This document shows positions 1 through 9,623 of a stretch of DNA of 64,000 bases, piece after piece. The translations under genes and the position numbers were made by a program. The notes beneath the pieces are model-generated. The model made no database searches, was not told the origin of the DNA, and saw only the letters and a list, made by a program, of their open reading frames with translations. Numbering within the stretch: position 1 is the first letter of the stretch; each line of letters starts with the position of its first letter. The DNA comes from Aliidiomarina celeris (GTDB lineage: Bacteria; Pseudomonadota; Gammaproteobacteria; Enterobacterales; Alteromonadaceae): assembly GCF_003316875.1 (NCBI RefSeq), contig NZ_QMIL01000002.1, positions 558,001-622,000 of the forward strand. Direction: 5' to 3'.

Positions 1-9
1 GAGTAAAGG

Positions 10-747
10 GTGAATGCAGTGTCCAGGTCAAGCAAGATTGAATTCTGGGCGGGTGTAAGCGCATTTTTGGTGATTGTAAGTGCGCTTATTGGTATGACCC
101 TGTGGTTGGCGAAAACGCTGGTGAACGAAGACTTAGTTCCGTTTACCGGTGTGATTATTCAAGGCGAGCGCCAGTACACTGCCGACAGCGACGTGGTACA
201 GGTGCTTACGCAAACGCCAGTGGGGAGTTTTTTTGCCGCAGATGCGGAGTATTTAAGGCAGCGCTTAGAAACATTGCCGTGGGTCTATTCTGTGAGTGTG
301 CGTAAGGAATGGCCGTCTACGTTACGCGTGTTTATTGTGGAGCAAGTGCCGGTCGCAATTTGGAATGGCACTGAGTTATTGAATCAAGACGGTGAGCGCT
401 TTGTAGGAGAAGTGGAGCGTGTGCGGGAAAGTTTACCCAAACTTGAGGGGCCTAATCCGCATGTTGCAGAAGTTTTTCGCCAGTACCGCGACATACAGCT
501 GCTACTGGCGCGCAATAACCACAACATTGAGCGCTTTATTTTAAGTGAACGTTTTGCGACACGGGTGTGGTTAACGTCGGGAATAGAGCTTCGGTTGGGG
601 CGCGAGTCGCAATTGGAGCGGGTGCAACGCTTTATGGATTTATTGCCGACCATTGAAATGGAAAGCACGAAGGGCGTTGCTTATGTCGATTTAAGGTATG
701 ACACTGGCTTAGCGGTTGGGTGGCATGAAACACAACCAGGTGAATAA
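10..747 (+). CDS. ftsQ: Cell division protein FtsQ
   Basis: FtsQ is the bitopic inner-membrane scaffold that joins early divisome proteins to FtsB/FtsL. The 245-residue product has a short cytoplasmic tail, one membrane segment at about residues 12-34, then a POTRA-like region (about 41-110, including LPWVYSVSVRKEWP) and a beta domain, which is the FtsQ layout. It lies 3 bp before ftsA, the conserved division-cluster order. The GTG at position 10 is the first start available in the window; bases 4-6 form a TAA that may end the preceding gene (ddl or murC), but that gene is not visible. Length is close to other FtsQ proteins. Confidence 0.93.
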   Translation: MNAVSRSSKIEFWAGVSAFLVIVSALIGMTLWLAKTLVNEDLVPFTGVIIQGERQYTADSDVVQVLTQTPVGSFFAADAEYLRQRLETLPWVYSVSVRKEWPSTLRVFIVEQVPVAIWNGTELLNQDGERFVGEVERVRESLPKLEGPNPHVAEVFRQYRDIQLLLARNNHNIERFILSERFATRVWLTSGIELRLGRESQLERVQRFMDLLPTIEMESTKGVAYVDLRYDTGLAVGWHETQPGE

Positions 748-750
748 AAC

Positions 751-1986
751 ATGATAGTAAAAACAGAAGAAGAGAACATGATTGTAAGCCTGGACGTTGG
801 CACCAGTAAGGTTACGGCGCTCATTGGCGAGATCATGCCCGACGGCGAGCTTAGTGTTATCGGGGTTGGGGTAACTGCCTCGCGGGGTATGGACAAAGGT
901 GGTGTAAACGACTTGAACCTTGTGGTGCAGTCGATCCAACGCGCAATAAACGAAGCGGAACTGATGGCCGACTGTCGTGCTTCTACTGTTTATTTAAATA
1001 TATCGGGCCGCCACATTGGTTGTCAGAACGAAAACGGTATGGTGCCGATTAACGACGTAGAAGTAACCCAGGAAGACGTGGAAAGTGTTATTCATGCGGC
1101 TAAGTCAGTACCGATTGCGCAAGAGCGTCGAATTTTGCATGTACTGCCGCAGGAGTTTGTGATCGACTCGCAAGAAAGTATCAAAAGCCCAATTGGTATG
1201 TCGGGTGTGCGTATGGAAGCTCGTGTTCATATTATTACCTGCGCCAACGACATGGCGAAGAATATTGTGAAGGCTGTTGAGCGCTGCGGGTTGCAAGTTG
1301 AAAGTCTGATTTTTTCGGCATTGGCCTCGAGCCATGCGGTACTCACCGACGACGAAAAAGAGTTGGGCGTTGCGCTGGTGGATATGGGCGGCGGAACCAT
1401 TGATATTTGCTTGTTTGCGGGCGGTGTTTTGCGCCACACGGCAGTGATACCGGTTGCAGGCAACCAAGTCACCAATGATATTGCCAAAATTTTCCGTACC
1501 CCATTGGGTCACGCTGAAGACATTAAAGTGCAATACGCCTGTGCATTACGGCAAATGGTAAGTATGGAAGACACCATTGAAGTTCCGTCTGTGGGTGGTC
1601 GGCCGTCGCGCGTGATGAGTCGACACACACTGGCGGAAGTAGTAGAGCCGCGCTACCAAGAGCTGTTTGAGTTGGTGCGCGACGAAATAGAAAAAAGTGG
1701 GCTCGACGAACAAATAGCTGCGGGTGTGGTACTTACCGGCGGTACAAGCAAAATGGAAGGGGCAATAGAATTTGCCGAGGAAGTATTCCAAATGCCAGTG
1801 CGTTTGGGTGGTCCATTGCGGGTCAAAGGCCTTACCGACTATGTCAGTGAGCCTGAGTACGCAACTAGCGTTGGGCTGTTAAGGTTTGGTCAATTGGAAC
1901 TAGCAGAGCAAGCAAAAGAGCGGAGTCGTCACCAGCAGTCGCGGGTGTGGCAACGGATAAAAAGCTGGTTTCGAGGTGAGTTTTAA
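751..1986 (+). CDS. ftsA: Cell division protein FtsA (actin-like)
   Basis: FtsA is the actin-fold ATPase that anchors FtsZ filaments to the inner membrane. The 411-residue protein carries the phosphate-binding pattern VDMGGGTIDI near residue 210, the SRGMDKGGVNDL segment typical of gammaproteobacterial FtsA, a late nucleotide-binding LTGGTSKMEG, and a C-terminal amphipathic helix (RVWQRIKSWFRGEF) that serves as the membrane anchor. The ATG at 751 gives the same N-terminal spacing as E. coli FtsA; the internal ATG at 778 would shorten it by nine residues and is less likely. It follows ftsQ by 3 bp and precedes ftsZ by 48 bp. Confidence 0.97.
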   Translation: MIVKTEEENMIVSLDVGTSKVTALIGEIMPDGELSVIGVGVTASRGMDKGGVNDLNLVVQSIQRAINEAELMADCRASTVYLNISGRHIGCQNENGMVPINDVEVTQEDVESVIHAAKSVPIAQERRILHVLPQEFVIDSQESIKSPIGMSGVRMEARVHIITCANDMAKNIVKAVERCGLQVESLIFSALASSHAVLTDDEKELGVALVDMGGGTIDICLFAGGVLRHTAVIPVAGNQVTNDIAKIFRTPLGHAEDIKVQYACALRQMVSMEDTIEVPSVGGRPSRVMSRHTLAEVVEPRYQELFELVRDEIEKSGLDEQIAAGVVLTGGTSKMEGAIEFAEEVFQMPVRLGGPLRVKGLTDYVSEPEYATSVGLLRFGQLELAEQAKERSRHQQSRVWQRIKSWFRGEF

Positions 1987-2034
1987 TTTTTGGGGTAACA
2001 CAAAAAACTACAGGAAAGTGGAGAGGTAACTATT

Positions 2035-3234
2035 ATGAATATTTTTGAAGTAATAGAACAGTTTGAAACCGACGCAGTGATTAAGGTCATTGGCGTAGGT
2101 GGCGGTGGCGGTAACGCCGTCCAGCACATGGTAGCGCAGTCTATTGAAGGCGTTCAGTTTTTGGCCGCGAATACCGACGCACAGGCGTTACGCCGTAATG
2201 GAGCGGACACCACCATACAACTGGGTGGCGAAATTACCAAAGGCCTCGGTGCGGGTGCAAACCCGGAAATCGGTCGTTTGGCGGCGGAAGAAAACCGTGA
2301 AGAAATTGCCCGCTACCTTGAAGGTGCCGACATGGTGTTTATTGCTGCGGGTATGGGGGGCGGTACGGGTACCGGCGCGGCGCCTATTGTGGCCGAAATC
2401 GCCAAAGAGCTCGGTATTCTTACGGTTGCGGTGGTCACTAAACCGTTTTCGTTCGAAGGGAAGAAGCGTCTTGCAGCCGCGGAAGAAGGTATTGCCGAAT
2501 TGAGCCAGCACGTGGATTCACTCATTACCATTCCAAACGAAAAGCTTTTGAAAGTATTGGGCCGTGGTACCTCGTTACTCGACGCCTTTGGCGCGGCAAA
2601 CAACGTATTGCTCGGCGCGGTGCAGGGTATTGCTGAGCTGATCACGCGCCCAGGTTTGATTAACGTGGATTTTGCCGACGTACAAGCCGTTATGCGTGAA
2701 ATGGGTACCGCCATGATGGGTACTGGTGTAGCCAGTGGCGAAGATCGTGCGGCCGAAGCGGCGGAGATGGCGATTAACAGCCCATTGCTGGAAGACATTG
2801 ATCTTTCAGGTGCTCGCGGCGTATTGGTTAATGTAACCTCCGGTGTAGATATGAGCATGGAAGAGTTCGACACCGTTGGGCAAACGATTCGTGCATTTGC
2901 GTCCGACAACGCGACGGTCATTATTGGTGCGGTAATCGACATTGAAATGACCGACGAGATGCGCGTAACCGTAGTCGCCACTGGATTAGGTGCGGAGCGT
3001 AAGCCAGACATTTCATTGGTGGAAACGCGTAAGCCAGAGCCAATGGGCACGCGCACAACCACGAAGACACAACCGATGTATCCTGGCAACTCTTCAGCGG
3101 CGCCAAAATATGAGCCAAAATATGAAGAAGACGAGGTACCGAAGTCTGAACAAGTTCAAGTAGGGCGCGGGAAGCAAAATCCAGATCAAGACTTTTTAGA
3201 CATTCCTGCATTCTTGCGTCGCCAGGCTGATTAA
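2035..3234 (+). CDS. ftsZ: Cell division GTPase FtsZ
   Basis: FtsZ is the tubulin homologue that forms the cytokinetic ring. The product has 399 residues. The tubulin signature [10 protein letters not shown] lies at about residues 107-116, the early [11 protein letters not shown] nucleotide loop near residue 22, and the N-D-A-D-rich T4-T7 loops follow. A variable, charged linker begins near residue 325, and the protein ends with [14 protein letters not shown], the conserved tail that binds FtsA and ZipA. A GGAGAGG ribosome site sits just before the ATG. It closes the ftsQAZ run, and lpxC follows behind its own promoter. Confidence 0.98.
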   Translation: MNIFEVIEQFETDAVIKVIGVGGGGGNAVQHMVAQSIEGVQFLAANTDAQALRRNGADTTIQLGGEITKGLGAGANPEIGRLAAEENREEIARYLEGADMVFIAAGMGGGTGTGAAPIVAEIAKELGILTVAVVTKPFSFEGKKRLAAAEEGIAELSQHVDSLITIPNEKLLKVLGRGTSLLDAFGAANNVLLGAVQGIAELITRPGLINVDFADVQAVMREMGTAMMGTGVASGEDRAAEAAEMAINSPLLEDIDLSGARGVLVNVTSGVDMSMEEFDTVGQTIRAFASDNATVIIGAVIDIEMTDEMRVTVVATGLGAERKPDISLVETRKPEPMGTRTTTKTQPMYPGNSSAAPKYEPKYEEDEVPKSEQVQVGRGKQNPDQDFLDIPAFLRRQAD

Positions 3235-3247
3235 AAATCAGACTGGC

Positions 3248-3276
3248 TTGACCAGTAATGCTACTTTTGTTATAGT
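3248..3276 (+). promoter_or_regulatory. Sigma-70 promoter for lpxC
   Basis: A -35 box TTGACC (3248-3253) and a -10 box TATAGT (3271-3276) are separated by exactly 17 bases in the ftsZ-lpxC gap. Each matches the consensus at five of six positions. Start of transcription is predicted near 3283, about 50 bases before the lpxC ATG. lpxC has its own promoter in E. coli too, so this fits known architecture. Confidence 0.8.
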
Positions 3277-3332
3277 CTGCCCCCTTTGGATTTTTTTCGG
3301 AAGGAATTGACGGCAGAAATGAGGATTGGGTT

Positions 3333-4247
3333 ATGATCAAACAACGGACAATCAAAGAAGCAGTTGCTACCACGGGTGTTGGTCTCCATAAGGGGAACAA
3401 GGTAAACCTCGTGATGCGCCCTGCTGCGCCAGACACTGGCATTGTTTTCCGTCGTACTGATCTCGAGCCTGTAGTCGAGATCAAAGCGTCGCCTAAACTG
3501 GTGCGTGACACCCGTATGTGTACCTGTTTGATCAATGACCAGAATATTCGCATTTCTACGGTGGAACATCTATTGGCCGCCATTGCTGCAATGGGAATCG
3601 ACAATCTTTATGTAGAAGTCGACTCGCATGAAATTCCAATTATGGACGGAAGTTCACATCCGTTCATTTACTTGCTGCAAACAGCGGGCGTGAAAGAGCA
3701 AAGTAAAGCAAAACGCTTTGTTCGAGTGAAAAAGCCGGTACGCGTTGAAGAAGGCGACAAATGGGCCGAATTGTTACCCCACAATGGCTTTAAGATCGAC
3801 TTCGCGATTGACTTTAATCACCCCGCTATTGCCGACACCAACCAAATGGTGAGCATGGACTTTAGCACTCAGAATTTTGTGCGCGACATCAGTCGGGCGC
3901 GCACTTTTGGTTTTATGAGTGACATTGAATTATTACGGGCGAACAACTTAGCGTTAGGCGGCAGCATGGACAATGCGGTGGTACTCGACGAGTTCCGTGT
4001 ATTGAACAAAGACGGTTTACGCTACGACGACGAATTTGTGAAACACAAAGTATTAGACGCTGTTGGCGACTTATACATGGGTGGACACAGCATTTTGGGT
4101 CACTTGCGTGCCTTTAAATCGGGGCATGCCTTGAACAACATGCTGTTGGTCGCCCTTATGGAACAACAAGACGCTTGGGAATTTGTAACCTTTGAAGAGC
4201 CCGCAACCGAAGCGCCAATTAGCTATTTGTCGCCATCGCTTGCTTAA
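3333..4247 (+). CDS. lpxC: UDP-3-O-acyl-N-acetylglucosamine deacetylase LpxC
   Basis: LpxC removes the acetyl group from UDP-3-O-acyl-GlcNAc, the committed step of lipid A synthesis, in the cytosol. The 304-residue product contains the zinc-site motifs EHLLAA near residue 78 and [10 protein letters not shown] near residue 238 (zinc His and Asp plus the catalytic Asp), together with [10 protein letters not shown] near the N terminus and KSGHALNN near the C terminus. GAGG lies eight bases before the ATG. Its TAA overlaps the stop codon of the convergent dciA-like gene by four bases. It is normally controlled by FtsH proteolysis; nothing in the sequence shows this directly. Confidence 0.98.
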   Translation: MIKQRTIKEAVATTGVGLHKGNKVNLVMRPAAPDTGIVFRRTDLEPVVEIKASPKLVRDTRMCTCLINDQNIRISTVEHLLAAIAAMGIDNLYVEVDSHEIPIMDGSSHPFIYLLQTAGVKEQSKAKRFVRVKKPVRVEEGDKWAELLPHNGFKIDFAIDFNHPAIADTNQMVSMDFSTQNFVRDISRARTFGFMSDIELLRANNLALGGSMDNAVVLDEFRVLNKDGLRYDDEFVKHKVLDAVGDLYMGGHSILGHLRAFKSGHALNNMLLVALMEQQDAWEFVTFEEPATEAPISYLSPSLA

Positions 4248-4552
4248 CGATTTAGTTTAGGGTCAATACGAATATCAAGTTGAGTTACGGTCACCTCTGG
4301 TATTTCAGAAAGTTTCTGAATAATATTGGGTTCCGTAATGCGGAGGCGGGTTGCCCACGCTGCGTTGGCAACCGCAACCGTAAGAATATTATCGCGAATT
4401 GCGATACATCGAGAGGCTACAGCAAGTTCTTTCGAAACGACTTGCTGCCAGAGTGCATGAAGATGCTCGGCCTTACGAGAACGCTGACTCAGTTCGGCAA
4501 GCGTTCCTTGTGCCAGCAGATGTTGCACTGTTTTCGGTGGTCGGTTTAACAT
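4244..4552 (-). CDS. dciA: DciA-like DUF721 protein, probable DnaB helicase loader
   Basis: This 102-residue protein belongs to the DUF721 family by its pattern: an N-terminal [11 protein letters not shown]-type helix, a W in LHALWQQVV, the segment [21 protein letters not shown], then [12 protein letters not shown]. In bacteria that lack dnaC, DUF721 proteins (DciA) help load the DnaB replicative helicase, and in Pseudomonas relatives the gene is also found near lpxC and secA. The gene points against its neighbours: its end overlaps the lpxC stop by four bases and its start lies only 12-27 bp from the divergent M23 peptidase gene. Function is assigned from family and position; helicase loading itself is inferred. 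Confidence 0.78.
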   Translation of the reverse strand: MLNRPPKTVQHLLAQGTLAELSQRSRKAEHLHALWQQVVSKELAVASRCIAIRDNILTVAVANAAWATRLRITEPNIIQKLSEIPEVTVTQLDIRIDPKLNR

Positions 4553-4579
4553 CTTTTCTACTGAGTGAGTGTGTATTGC

Positions 4580-5509
4580 ATGAGTTTAGCAATCCTTTAT
4601 AGAGGGCGAAAGGTCAGGTTTAAAATAAACTTGTCACGTCGTCGTTTGCTCACCTTTTTAGGTATCTTTTCCTTCCTTATTGTTAGCTATAGCCAGCCTT
4701 GGAAAGACCAAGGTGTAGATCCTGAGTTCGCTCAAACCCAAATTCAGCAAGAACAGTTACGCCTCGCCATGGAAACAGAAGCCGTAAAGGAAGTGCGCCG
4801 TAATGTGCAGCGCGAACTTACTGCCATGTCGATGAAAATGGGTGAGCTGCAAGGGCAAATTATGCGGCTCGAGGCCTTCGGCCAGCGTTTAGCGACAGCG
4901 GCAGATGTGAGTGATGGCGAATTTGTTTTTTCAGGGCAGTTGCCAATTGGTGGGCCAGAGTCGAATATTAACGACTGGCCAGTAGTGACTGACCACAATT
5001 TACTCAGTGAGCTCGACCAAATGCTCGCGCAGCTCGAAGATCGACAAAAACAACTGCGCCTACTTGAGTCTGTGATGGTGAATCACCATATAGAAGATTC
5101 ACGTTTTATTGCAGGGCGTCCTGTGGAAGCCGGATGGTTGTCTTCGCAATATGGAATACGCCGTGACCCCTTTAATGGCCACCCAACCATGCACCGGGGA
5201 ATAGACTATGCAGCGTCTGTCGGTACCGACGTTTTTGTGACGGGCGCAGGTATTGTAACCCATGCTGGACGCCGGTCCGCGTATGGGAATTTGGTAGAGG
5301 TTGACCACGGGGGTGGTTTGCGTACACGATACGCACATTTACACCAATACAATGTGTCTGTTGGAGACGTAGTTACGCGGGGACAAAAAATTGGCGAAGT
5401 TGGCCAGACTGGTCGCGCCACAGGGCCCCATGTGCACTATGAAGTATTACAGAATGGCCGCCATTTGAACCCGGCGGAGTTTGTTTTACGCCGCGCTCCA
5501 CAAGAGTAG
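4580..5509 (+). CDS. M23-family metallopeptidase, membrane anchored
   Basis: This is a LytM/M23 peptidoglycan endopeptidase or endopeptidase-like protein of 309 residues. A basic start (NLSRRRLL) is followed by one membrane segment at about residues 23-40, then a coiled-coil stretch with many Q/E/L residues (about 45-170), and a C-terminal M23 domain. The zinc residues are visible in MHRGIDYAA (HxxxD) and GPHVHYEV (HxH), so it is probably catalytically competent. The ATG at 4580 is chosen over the GTG at 4565, neither with a strong ribosome site. It occupies the place between lpxC and secA that secM holds in E. coli. The exact substrate is unknown. Confidence 0.85.
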   Translation: MSLAILYRGRKVRFKINLSRRRLLTFLGIFSFLIVSYSQPWKDQGVDPEFAQTQIQQEQLRLAMETEAVKEVRRNVQRELTAMSMKMGELQGQIMRLEAFGQRLATAADVSDGEFVFSGQLPIGGPESNINDWPVVTDHNLLSELDQMLAQLEDRQKQLRLLESVMVNHHIEDSRFIAGRPVEAGWLSSQYGIRRDPFNGHPTMHRGIDYAASVGTDVFVTGAGIVTHAGRRSAYGNLVEVDHGGGLRTRYAHLHQYNVSVGDVVTRGQKIGEVGQTGRATGPHVHYEVLQNGRHLNPAEFVLRRAPQE

Positions 5510-5526
5510 GAGCAAGGTGATACTCT

Positions 5527-5556
5527 AACGGCACCTTAGGGGTGCCGTTTTATTTT
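5527..5556 (+). terminator. Rho-independent terminator after the M23 peptidase gene
   Basis: An eight-base stem (ACGGCACC at 5528-5535 with GGTGCCGT at 5541-5548) encloses a TTAGG loop and is followed by a T-rich run. It separates the peptidase gene from secA, so secA must have its own promoter in the following 60 bases or rely on read-through. Confidence 0.88.
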
Positions 5557-5617
5557 ATGGATCACTCAATTTTATTCCGGACTTATCGCCGGTTCAGCAT
5601 TCAGGATTTTTAAGCAG

Positions 5618-8350
5618 ATGATAGGTAGTTTAGTAAAACGCGTTTTTGGTAGCCGAAACGACCGAGTAATTCGTAAGCTGATGAAAGAAGCTCAGCGTAT
5701 TAATGCACTCGAAGCTGATTTCGAAAAGCTTTCTGACGCTGATTTAAAAGCCAAAACCGCTGAGTTTAAAGAGCGCTTGGCACAGGGTGCAGCGCTCGAC
5801 AGCCTTATTGTAGAAGCCTTTGCCACCGTTCGCGAAGCGAGTAAGCGCGTATTTGGTATGCGCCATTTCGACGTGCAGCTGGTCGGCGGTATGATTTTGA
5901 ACGACAATAAAATATCTGAAATGCGCACGGGTGAAGGTAAAACACTCACGGCAACACTCCCCGCGTATTTGAATGCACTTACCGGTAAAGGTGTTCACAT
6001 TATTACCGTGAACGACTATTTGGCACGCCGTGACGCCGACTGGAGCCGTCCTTTATTTGCATTCCTCGACATGACCGTAGACTGCAACGTTGCGGGTATG
6101 CCGCCGCACGCGAAGAAAGAAGCCTACAAGGCCGACATTCTTTACGGTACCAATAATGAATTTGGCTTTGACTACCTGCGCGATAATATGGCGTTCGCAC
6201 CTGATCAACGCGTGCAACGCGAGCTCTATTTTGCGGTGGTGGACGAAGTCGACTCGATTCTCATCGATGAAGCGCGTACGCCGTTAATTATCTCGGGGCC
6301 AGCAGAAGATTCGTCAGAGCTCTACACCAAAATTAACGGTTTGGTCAGTGGCTTAACCCGACAGTCTCATGAAGACGGAAAGGGTGAAGAAGACGCTGAG
6401 ATCGGCGACTTTACAGTGGACGAGAAATCGCGTCAGCTGCACTTGACTGAACATGGTCAGCAGCACATTGAAGAAATTTTGATTGAAGCGGGGCTTTTGA
6501 AAGAAGAGGACTCGCTGTATTCCGCTGCGAACATTACCTTGTTGCACCACGTGAATGCAGCTTTGCGCGCCCATCACTTATTCCAGCGCGACGTAGACTA
6601 CATTGTCAAAGATGGTCAGATTGTGATTGTCGACGAGCATACGGGCCGCACGATGGAAGGGCGTCGTTGGTCGGAAGGTCTGCATCAAGCGATGGAAGCG
6701 AAAGAAGGAGTTAAGATTCAGAACGAGAACCAAACGCTCGCCTCTATTACCTTCCAAAATTATTTCCGCCTGTATGAAAAACTTTCAGGTATGACGGGTA
6801 CGGCAGACACCGAAGCGTTTGAATTCCAACAAATCTATGGTCTCGAAACCGTGGTGGTGCCAACCAATAAGCCGATGGTTCGTGACGACATGGCCGATTT
6901 AATTTACCTCACGGCGAAGGAAAAATACGACGCTATTATTGTTGATATTCGCGCGCAGCGTGACGCCGGGCGTCCAGTGCTTGTGGGTACAAGCTCAATT
7001 GAGAGTTCGGAGTTAGTGTCGCGCTTGTTGAAGAAAGAAAAAATCAAGCACAAGGTATTGAACGCGAAGTTCCACGAACAAGAAGCAGAAATTATTGAAC
7101 AAGCAGGTCAAGCGGGCGCGGTAACCATTGCCACCAACATGGCCGGTCGTGGTACCGATATTGTGTTGGGCGGTAACCTGCAAGCAGAGCTAGACGCACT
7201 CGAAAATGCAGACCAAGCTAAAATTGAGAAAGTGAAGGCAGAATGGCAAGCACGCCACGACGCTGTAATTAGCGCGGGCGGTTTACATATTATTGGAACG
7301 GAGCGCCACGAGTCTCGTCGAATTGATAACCAATTGAGGGGTCGTGCAGGGCGCCAAGGTGATCCTGGTTCGTCACGTTTCTATTTGTCACTTGAAGACA
7401 GCCTCATGCGGATTTTTGCGACTGATCGCATGGCGGGCATGATGAAACGCTTAGGGATGAAGCCGGGCGAAGCGATTGAGCACCCTTGGGTAACCAAAGC
7501 AATTGAGAATGCACAGCGTAAGGTAGAAGCACGTAACTTTGATATTCGTAAACAGTTGCTAGAGTACGATGATGTGGCAAACGACCAACGTAAAGTGGTG
7601 TATAGCCAACGTAACGAACTTCTCGACGAAGGCGATATTAAAGAAACCATGGACGTGATCCGTGAAGATGTCATTAACCAAGTGATTTCTGAATATATTG
7701 CCCCAGGCTCACTTGAGGAACAGTGGGATGTGCAGCACTTAGAAGAGCGCTTACGGGCTGACTTTGATTTGGAATTGCCGATTCAAGAATGGCTCGACAA
7801 CGACGACAAGTTGTTTGAAGAAGTGTTGCGTGAACGAATTGTAGAAGCCGCAGTTACGGCGTATCGCGACAAAGAAACACAGGTGGGTGAGAAAGTAATT
7901 CGTAACTTCGAAAAAGCGGTGATGTTGCAAAGCCTTGATAACCACTGGAAAGAACATTTGGCGGCCATGGACCATTTACGCCAAGGCATTCATTTGCGTG
8001 GCTATGCACAGAAAAACCCTAAACAAGAATATAAGCGCGAAGCCTATAACCTGTTTATGGACATGCTTGAAGCGCTGAAGGTCGACGTGATTTCGATTCT
8101 GAGTAAAGTGAAAGTGCGCGCTGAAGAAGACGTAGAAGCGGTGGAAGAGCAACGTCGCAAGGCCGACAGTGCGCCGCGCGAATACAAGCATGAGAGCAGC
8201 CCAACTTCGGGAACAGACTCTGCAGGCGGAATTGCCAATCCCGCAGGTGGGCAAACCGTAATGCGCGACGGCGAAAAAGTAGGGCGTAACGACCCGTGCC
8301 CTTGCGGCTCAGGCAAAAAATTCAAGCAGTGCCACGGCAAGCTAAGTTAA
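5618..8350 (+). CDS. secA: Preprotein translocase ATPase SecA
   Basis: SecA drives export of unfolded preproteins through SecYEG. The 910-residue product, full length, has the Walker A motif MRTGEGKT near residues 102-109, the [15 protein letters not shown] Walker B/DEAD-like region, TMAGRGTDI-type helicase motif ([13 protein letters not shown]), and [13 protein letters not shown] motif VI. The C terminus carries an intact zinc/SecB-binding tail [13 protein letters not shown]. No secM-like arrest ORF precedes it; instead a terminator and a short leader lie upstream. The ATG follows AGGA at about eleven bases. mutT begins five bases after its stop. Confidence 0.98.
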   Translation: MIGSLVKRVFGSRNDRVIRKLMKEAQRINALEADFEKLSDADLKAKTAEFKERLAQGAALDSLIVEAFATVREASKRVFGMRHFDVQLVGGMILNDNKISEMRTGEGKTLTATLPAYLNALTGKGVHIITVNDYLARRDADWSRPLFAFLDMTVDCNVAGMPPHAKKEAYKADILYGTNNEFGFDYLRDNMAFAPDQRVQRELYFAVVDEVDSILIDEARTPLIISGPAEDSSELYTKINGLVSGLTRQSHEDGKGEEDAEIGDFTVDEKSRQLHLTEHGQQHIEEILIEAGLLKEEDSLYSAANITLLHHVNAALRAHHLFQRDVDYIVKDGQIVIVDEHTGRTMEGRRWSEGLHQAMEAKEGVKIQNENQTLASITFQNYFRLYEKLSGMTGTADTEAFEFQQIYGLETVVVPTNKPMVRDDMADLIYLTAKEKYDAIIVDIRAQRDAGRPVLVGTSSIESSELVSRLLKKEKIKHKVLNAKFHEQEAEIIEQAGQAGAVTIATNMAGRGTDIVLGGNLQAELDALENADQAKIEKVKAEWQARHDAVISAGGLHIIGTERHESRRIDNQLRGRAGRQGDPGSSRFYLSLEDSLMRIFATDRMAGMMKRLGMKPGEAIEHPWVTKAIENAQRKVEARNFDIRKQLLEYDDVANDQRKVVYSQRNELLDEGDIKETMDVIREDVINQVISEYIAPGSLEEQWDVQHLEERLRADFDLELPIQEWLDNDDKLFEEVLRERIVEAAVTAYRDKETQVGEKVIRNFEKAVMLQSLDNHWKEHLAAMDHLRQGIHLRGYAQKNPKQEYKREAYNLFMDMLEALKVDVISILSKVKVRAEEDVEAVEEQRRKADSAPREYKHESSPTSGTDSAGGIANPAGGQTVMRDGEKVGRNDPCPCGSGKKFKQCHGKLS

Positions 8351-8355
8351 GCGAG

Positions 8356-8751
8356 GTGGACGCGGTTGATGTTGCGGTTGGTGTAGTGGTAAACGCCAAC
8401 CAGCACGTTTTAATTAGTAAACGTGCTGCGTATCAGCACCAAGGCAACCGCTGGGAACTTCCTGGCGGTAAAAAAGAGCCTAATGAAACAATAGCAGCCG
8501 CCCTAACGCGGGAGCTCTTTGAGGAATTAGGCCTTGAAGTACAGAGCGCGGAACCGCTTTGCACTATTGAATTTGAATACCCAGAAAAGTGCGTGCGGCT
8601 GCAGGTGTTTTGGGTTTTTGAATTCTCCGGCCAAGTGACCAGCAAAGAAGGCCAAGAATGGCGGTGGGTCGCAGTTCATGAACTGGGCGAATATACATTC
8701 CCTGACGCCAATGCGCCTATAGTAGACGCAATCCAAGCGCGATTTCAGTGA
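8356..8751 (+). CDS. mutT: 8-oxo-dGTP diphosphatase MutT (Nudix)
   Basis: MutT hydrolyses 8-oxo-dGTP to prevent A:T to C:G transversions. The Nudix box is complete: GGKKEPNE followed by REL-EELG spacing at about residues 36-58. I place the start at GTG 8356, five bases after the secA stop, because the resulting N terminus ([13 protein letters not shown]) aligns with E. coli MutT; an open frame extends back into secA but is not needed. The product has 131 residues, the usual MutT size. secA-mutT is conserved synteny. Its 3' end overlaps the convergent yacG gene by seven bases. Confidence 0.92.
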   Translation: MDAVDVAVGVVVNANQHVLISKRAAYQHQGNRWELPGGKKEPNETIAAALTRELFEELGLEVQSAEPLCTIEFEYPEKCVRLQVFWVFEFSGQVTSKEGQEWRWVAVHELGEYTFPDANAPIVDAIQARFQ

Positions 8752-8969
8752 TCAAATTCATTTTCGCTGCTGTTAGCGGTGGGCGGTAAGGGCTCGCCGG
8801 CAATCCGTCTTTCTTCATTCGCCCATTCCCCTAAGTCAATGAGCTTACAGCGGTCACTGCAAAACGGCCGAAAACGAGAATCGGCAACCCATGGAACTGG
8901 CTTGTCGCAGGTTGGGCAGCTTACCTGCACGGGTGAACCCTCTTTCTTAATTGTACGATCAGTCGGCAT
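8745..8969 (-). CDS. yacG: DNA gyrase inhibitor YacG (zinc-binding)
   Basis: A 74-residue protein with four cysteines at 18, 21, 37 and 41 (CPTC and CSDRC), followed by [15 protein letters not shown], the signature of YacG. In E. coli YacG binds GyrB and blocks DNA binding by gyrase. A strong AAGGAG lies before the ATG. It is the last gene of the minus-strand run nadC-pilABCD-coaE-yacG; in many relatives zapD sits between coaE and yacG, but here the gap is only 54 bp and zapD is absent. Confidence 0.94.
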   Translation of the reverse strand: MPTDRTIKKEGSPVQVSCPTCDKPVPWVADSRFRPFCSDRCKLIDLGEWANEERRIAGEPLPPTANSSENEFDH

Positions 8970-9023
8970 TTGCGCTCCTTAAACTTCCCTTGAGTAACGA
9001 CTAGAGCCGCGATGATAAAGACC

Positions 9024-9623
9024 CTATCGCGTGAGCGCAAGGTAATGCAGGTGAAGTTTCTCAACTTGTGCCGGTAGCTCAGCAGCGGTGCCGCTATTGT
9101 CGATTACTTCAGTTGCCTTGGCTAACCGTTGCGCCCGTGTAGCTTGGCTGGCAAGAATTGCTTCTACTTGTGCTTCACTCACCTGATCACGCGTAAGGGT
9201 ACGTTGCTTCTGCTGTTCTTCAGCTAAATCCACGACTAAAACACGGTTACACAAGGCGTCTAGTTTATTCTCGATCAACAAAGGCGCCGACAGCAACACG
9301 TAGGGTGACTTTGCGGCTTGCAGCTGGTGCAGCAGTTCAGCGCGAATAGCGGGATGCATAATGCTATTGAGCTGTTGTTTTGCCTTGTCATTGCTGAAAA
9401 TGAGTGAACGCAGCGCTGCGCGGTCGAGGTTGCCGTTGGGTAACAGTATGTGCTCTCCGAAGGTTTCGACAATTTCGGCCAAGGTAGGCGTACCTCCTTG
9501 AACAATAGCGCGAGCGACTTTGTCGGCGTCTACTACATCAATACCGTGCTGTTCGAACAAGTCACTCACTGTGGTTTTACCACTGCCAATGCCGCCAGTT
9601 AGGCCTACTACAAAATTTGTCAT
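9024..9623 (-). CDS. coaE: Dephospho-CoA kinase
   Basis: CoaE phosphorylates dephospho-CoA, the last step of coenzyme A synthesis. The 199-residue product has the P-loop GGIGSGKTT near residues 10-18 and the VDADKVAR segment that binds CoA precursor. The ATG at 9623 is preferred because it forms an ATGA overlap with the pilD stop, a translational coupling signal; an ATG four codons earlier (9635) is also in frame. It sits downstream of pilD as in other gammaproteobacteria. Confidence 0.95.
   Translation of the reverse strand: MTNFVVGLTGGIGSGKTTVSDLFEQHGIDVVDADKVARAIVQGGTPTLAEIVETFGEHILLPNGNLDRAALRSLIFSNDKAKQQLNSIMHPAIRAELLHQLQAAKSPYVLLSAPLLIENKLDALCNRVLVVDLAEEQQKQRTLTRDQVSEAQVEAILASQATRAQRLAKATEVIDNSGTAAELPAQVEKLHLHYLALTR

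Noticed and set aside
2313-3089. A 258-residue open frame on the minus strand inside ftsZ
   Set aside because: It lies wholly opposite a certain gene, has a Ser/Thr/Pro-rich composition typical of antisense reading, and has no ribosome site or recognised motif.
2921-3604. A 227-residue minus-strand frame across the ftsZ-lpxC junction
   Set aside because: It crosses the lpxC promoter and two real genes and resembles no family.
5557-5617. A secM-like arrest peptide before secA
   Set aside because: No open frame with a plausible start and arrest motif exists in this short leader.
9008-9031. CGCGAT/ATCGCG inverted repeat at the end of coaE
   Set aside because: Six-base arms with a twelve-base loop and no T-run; overlaps the coaE stop and is not convincing as a terminator.
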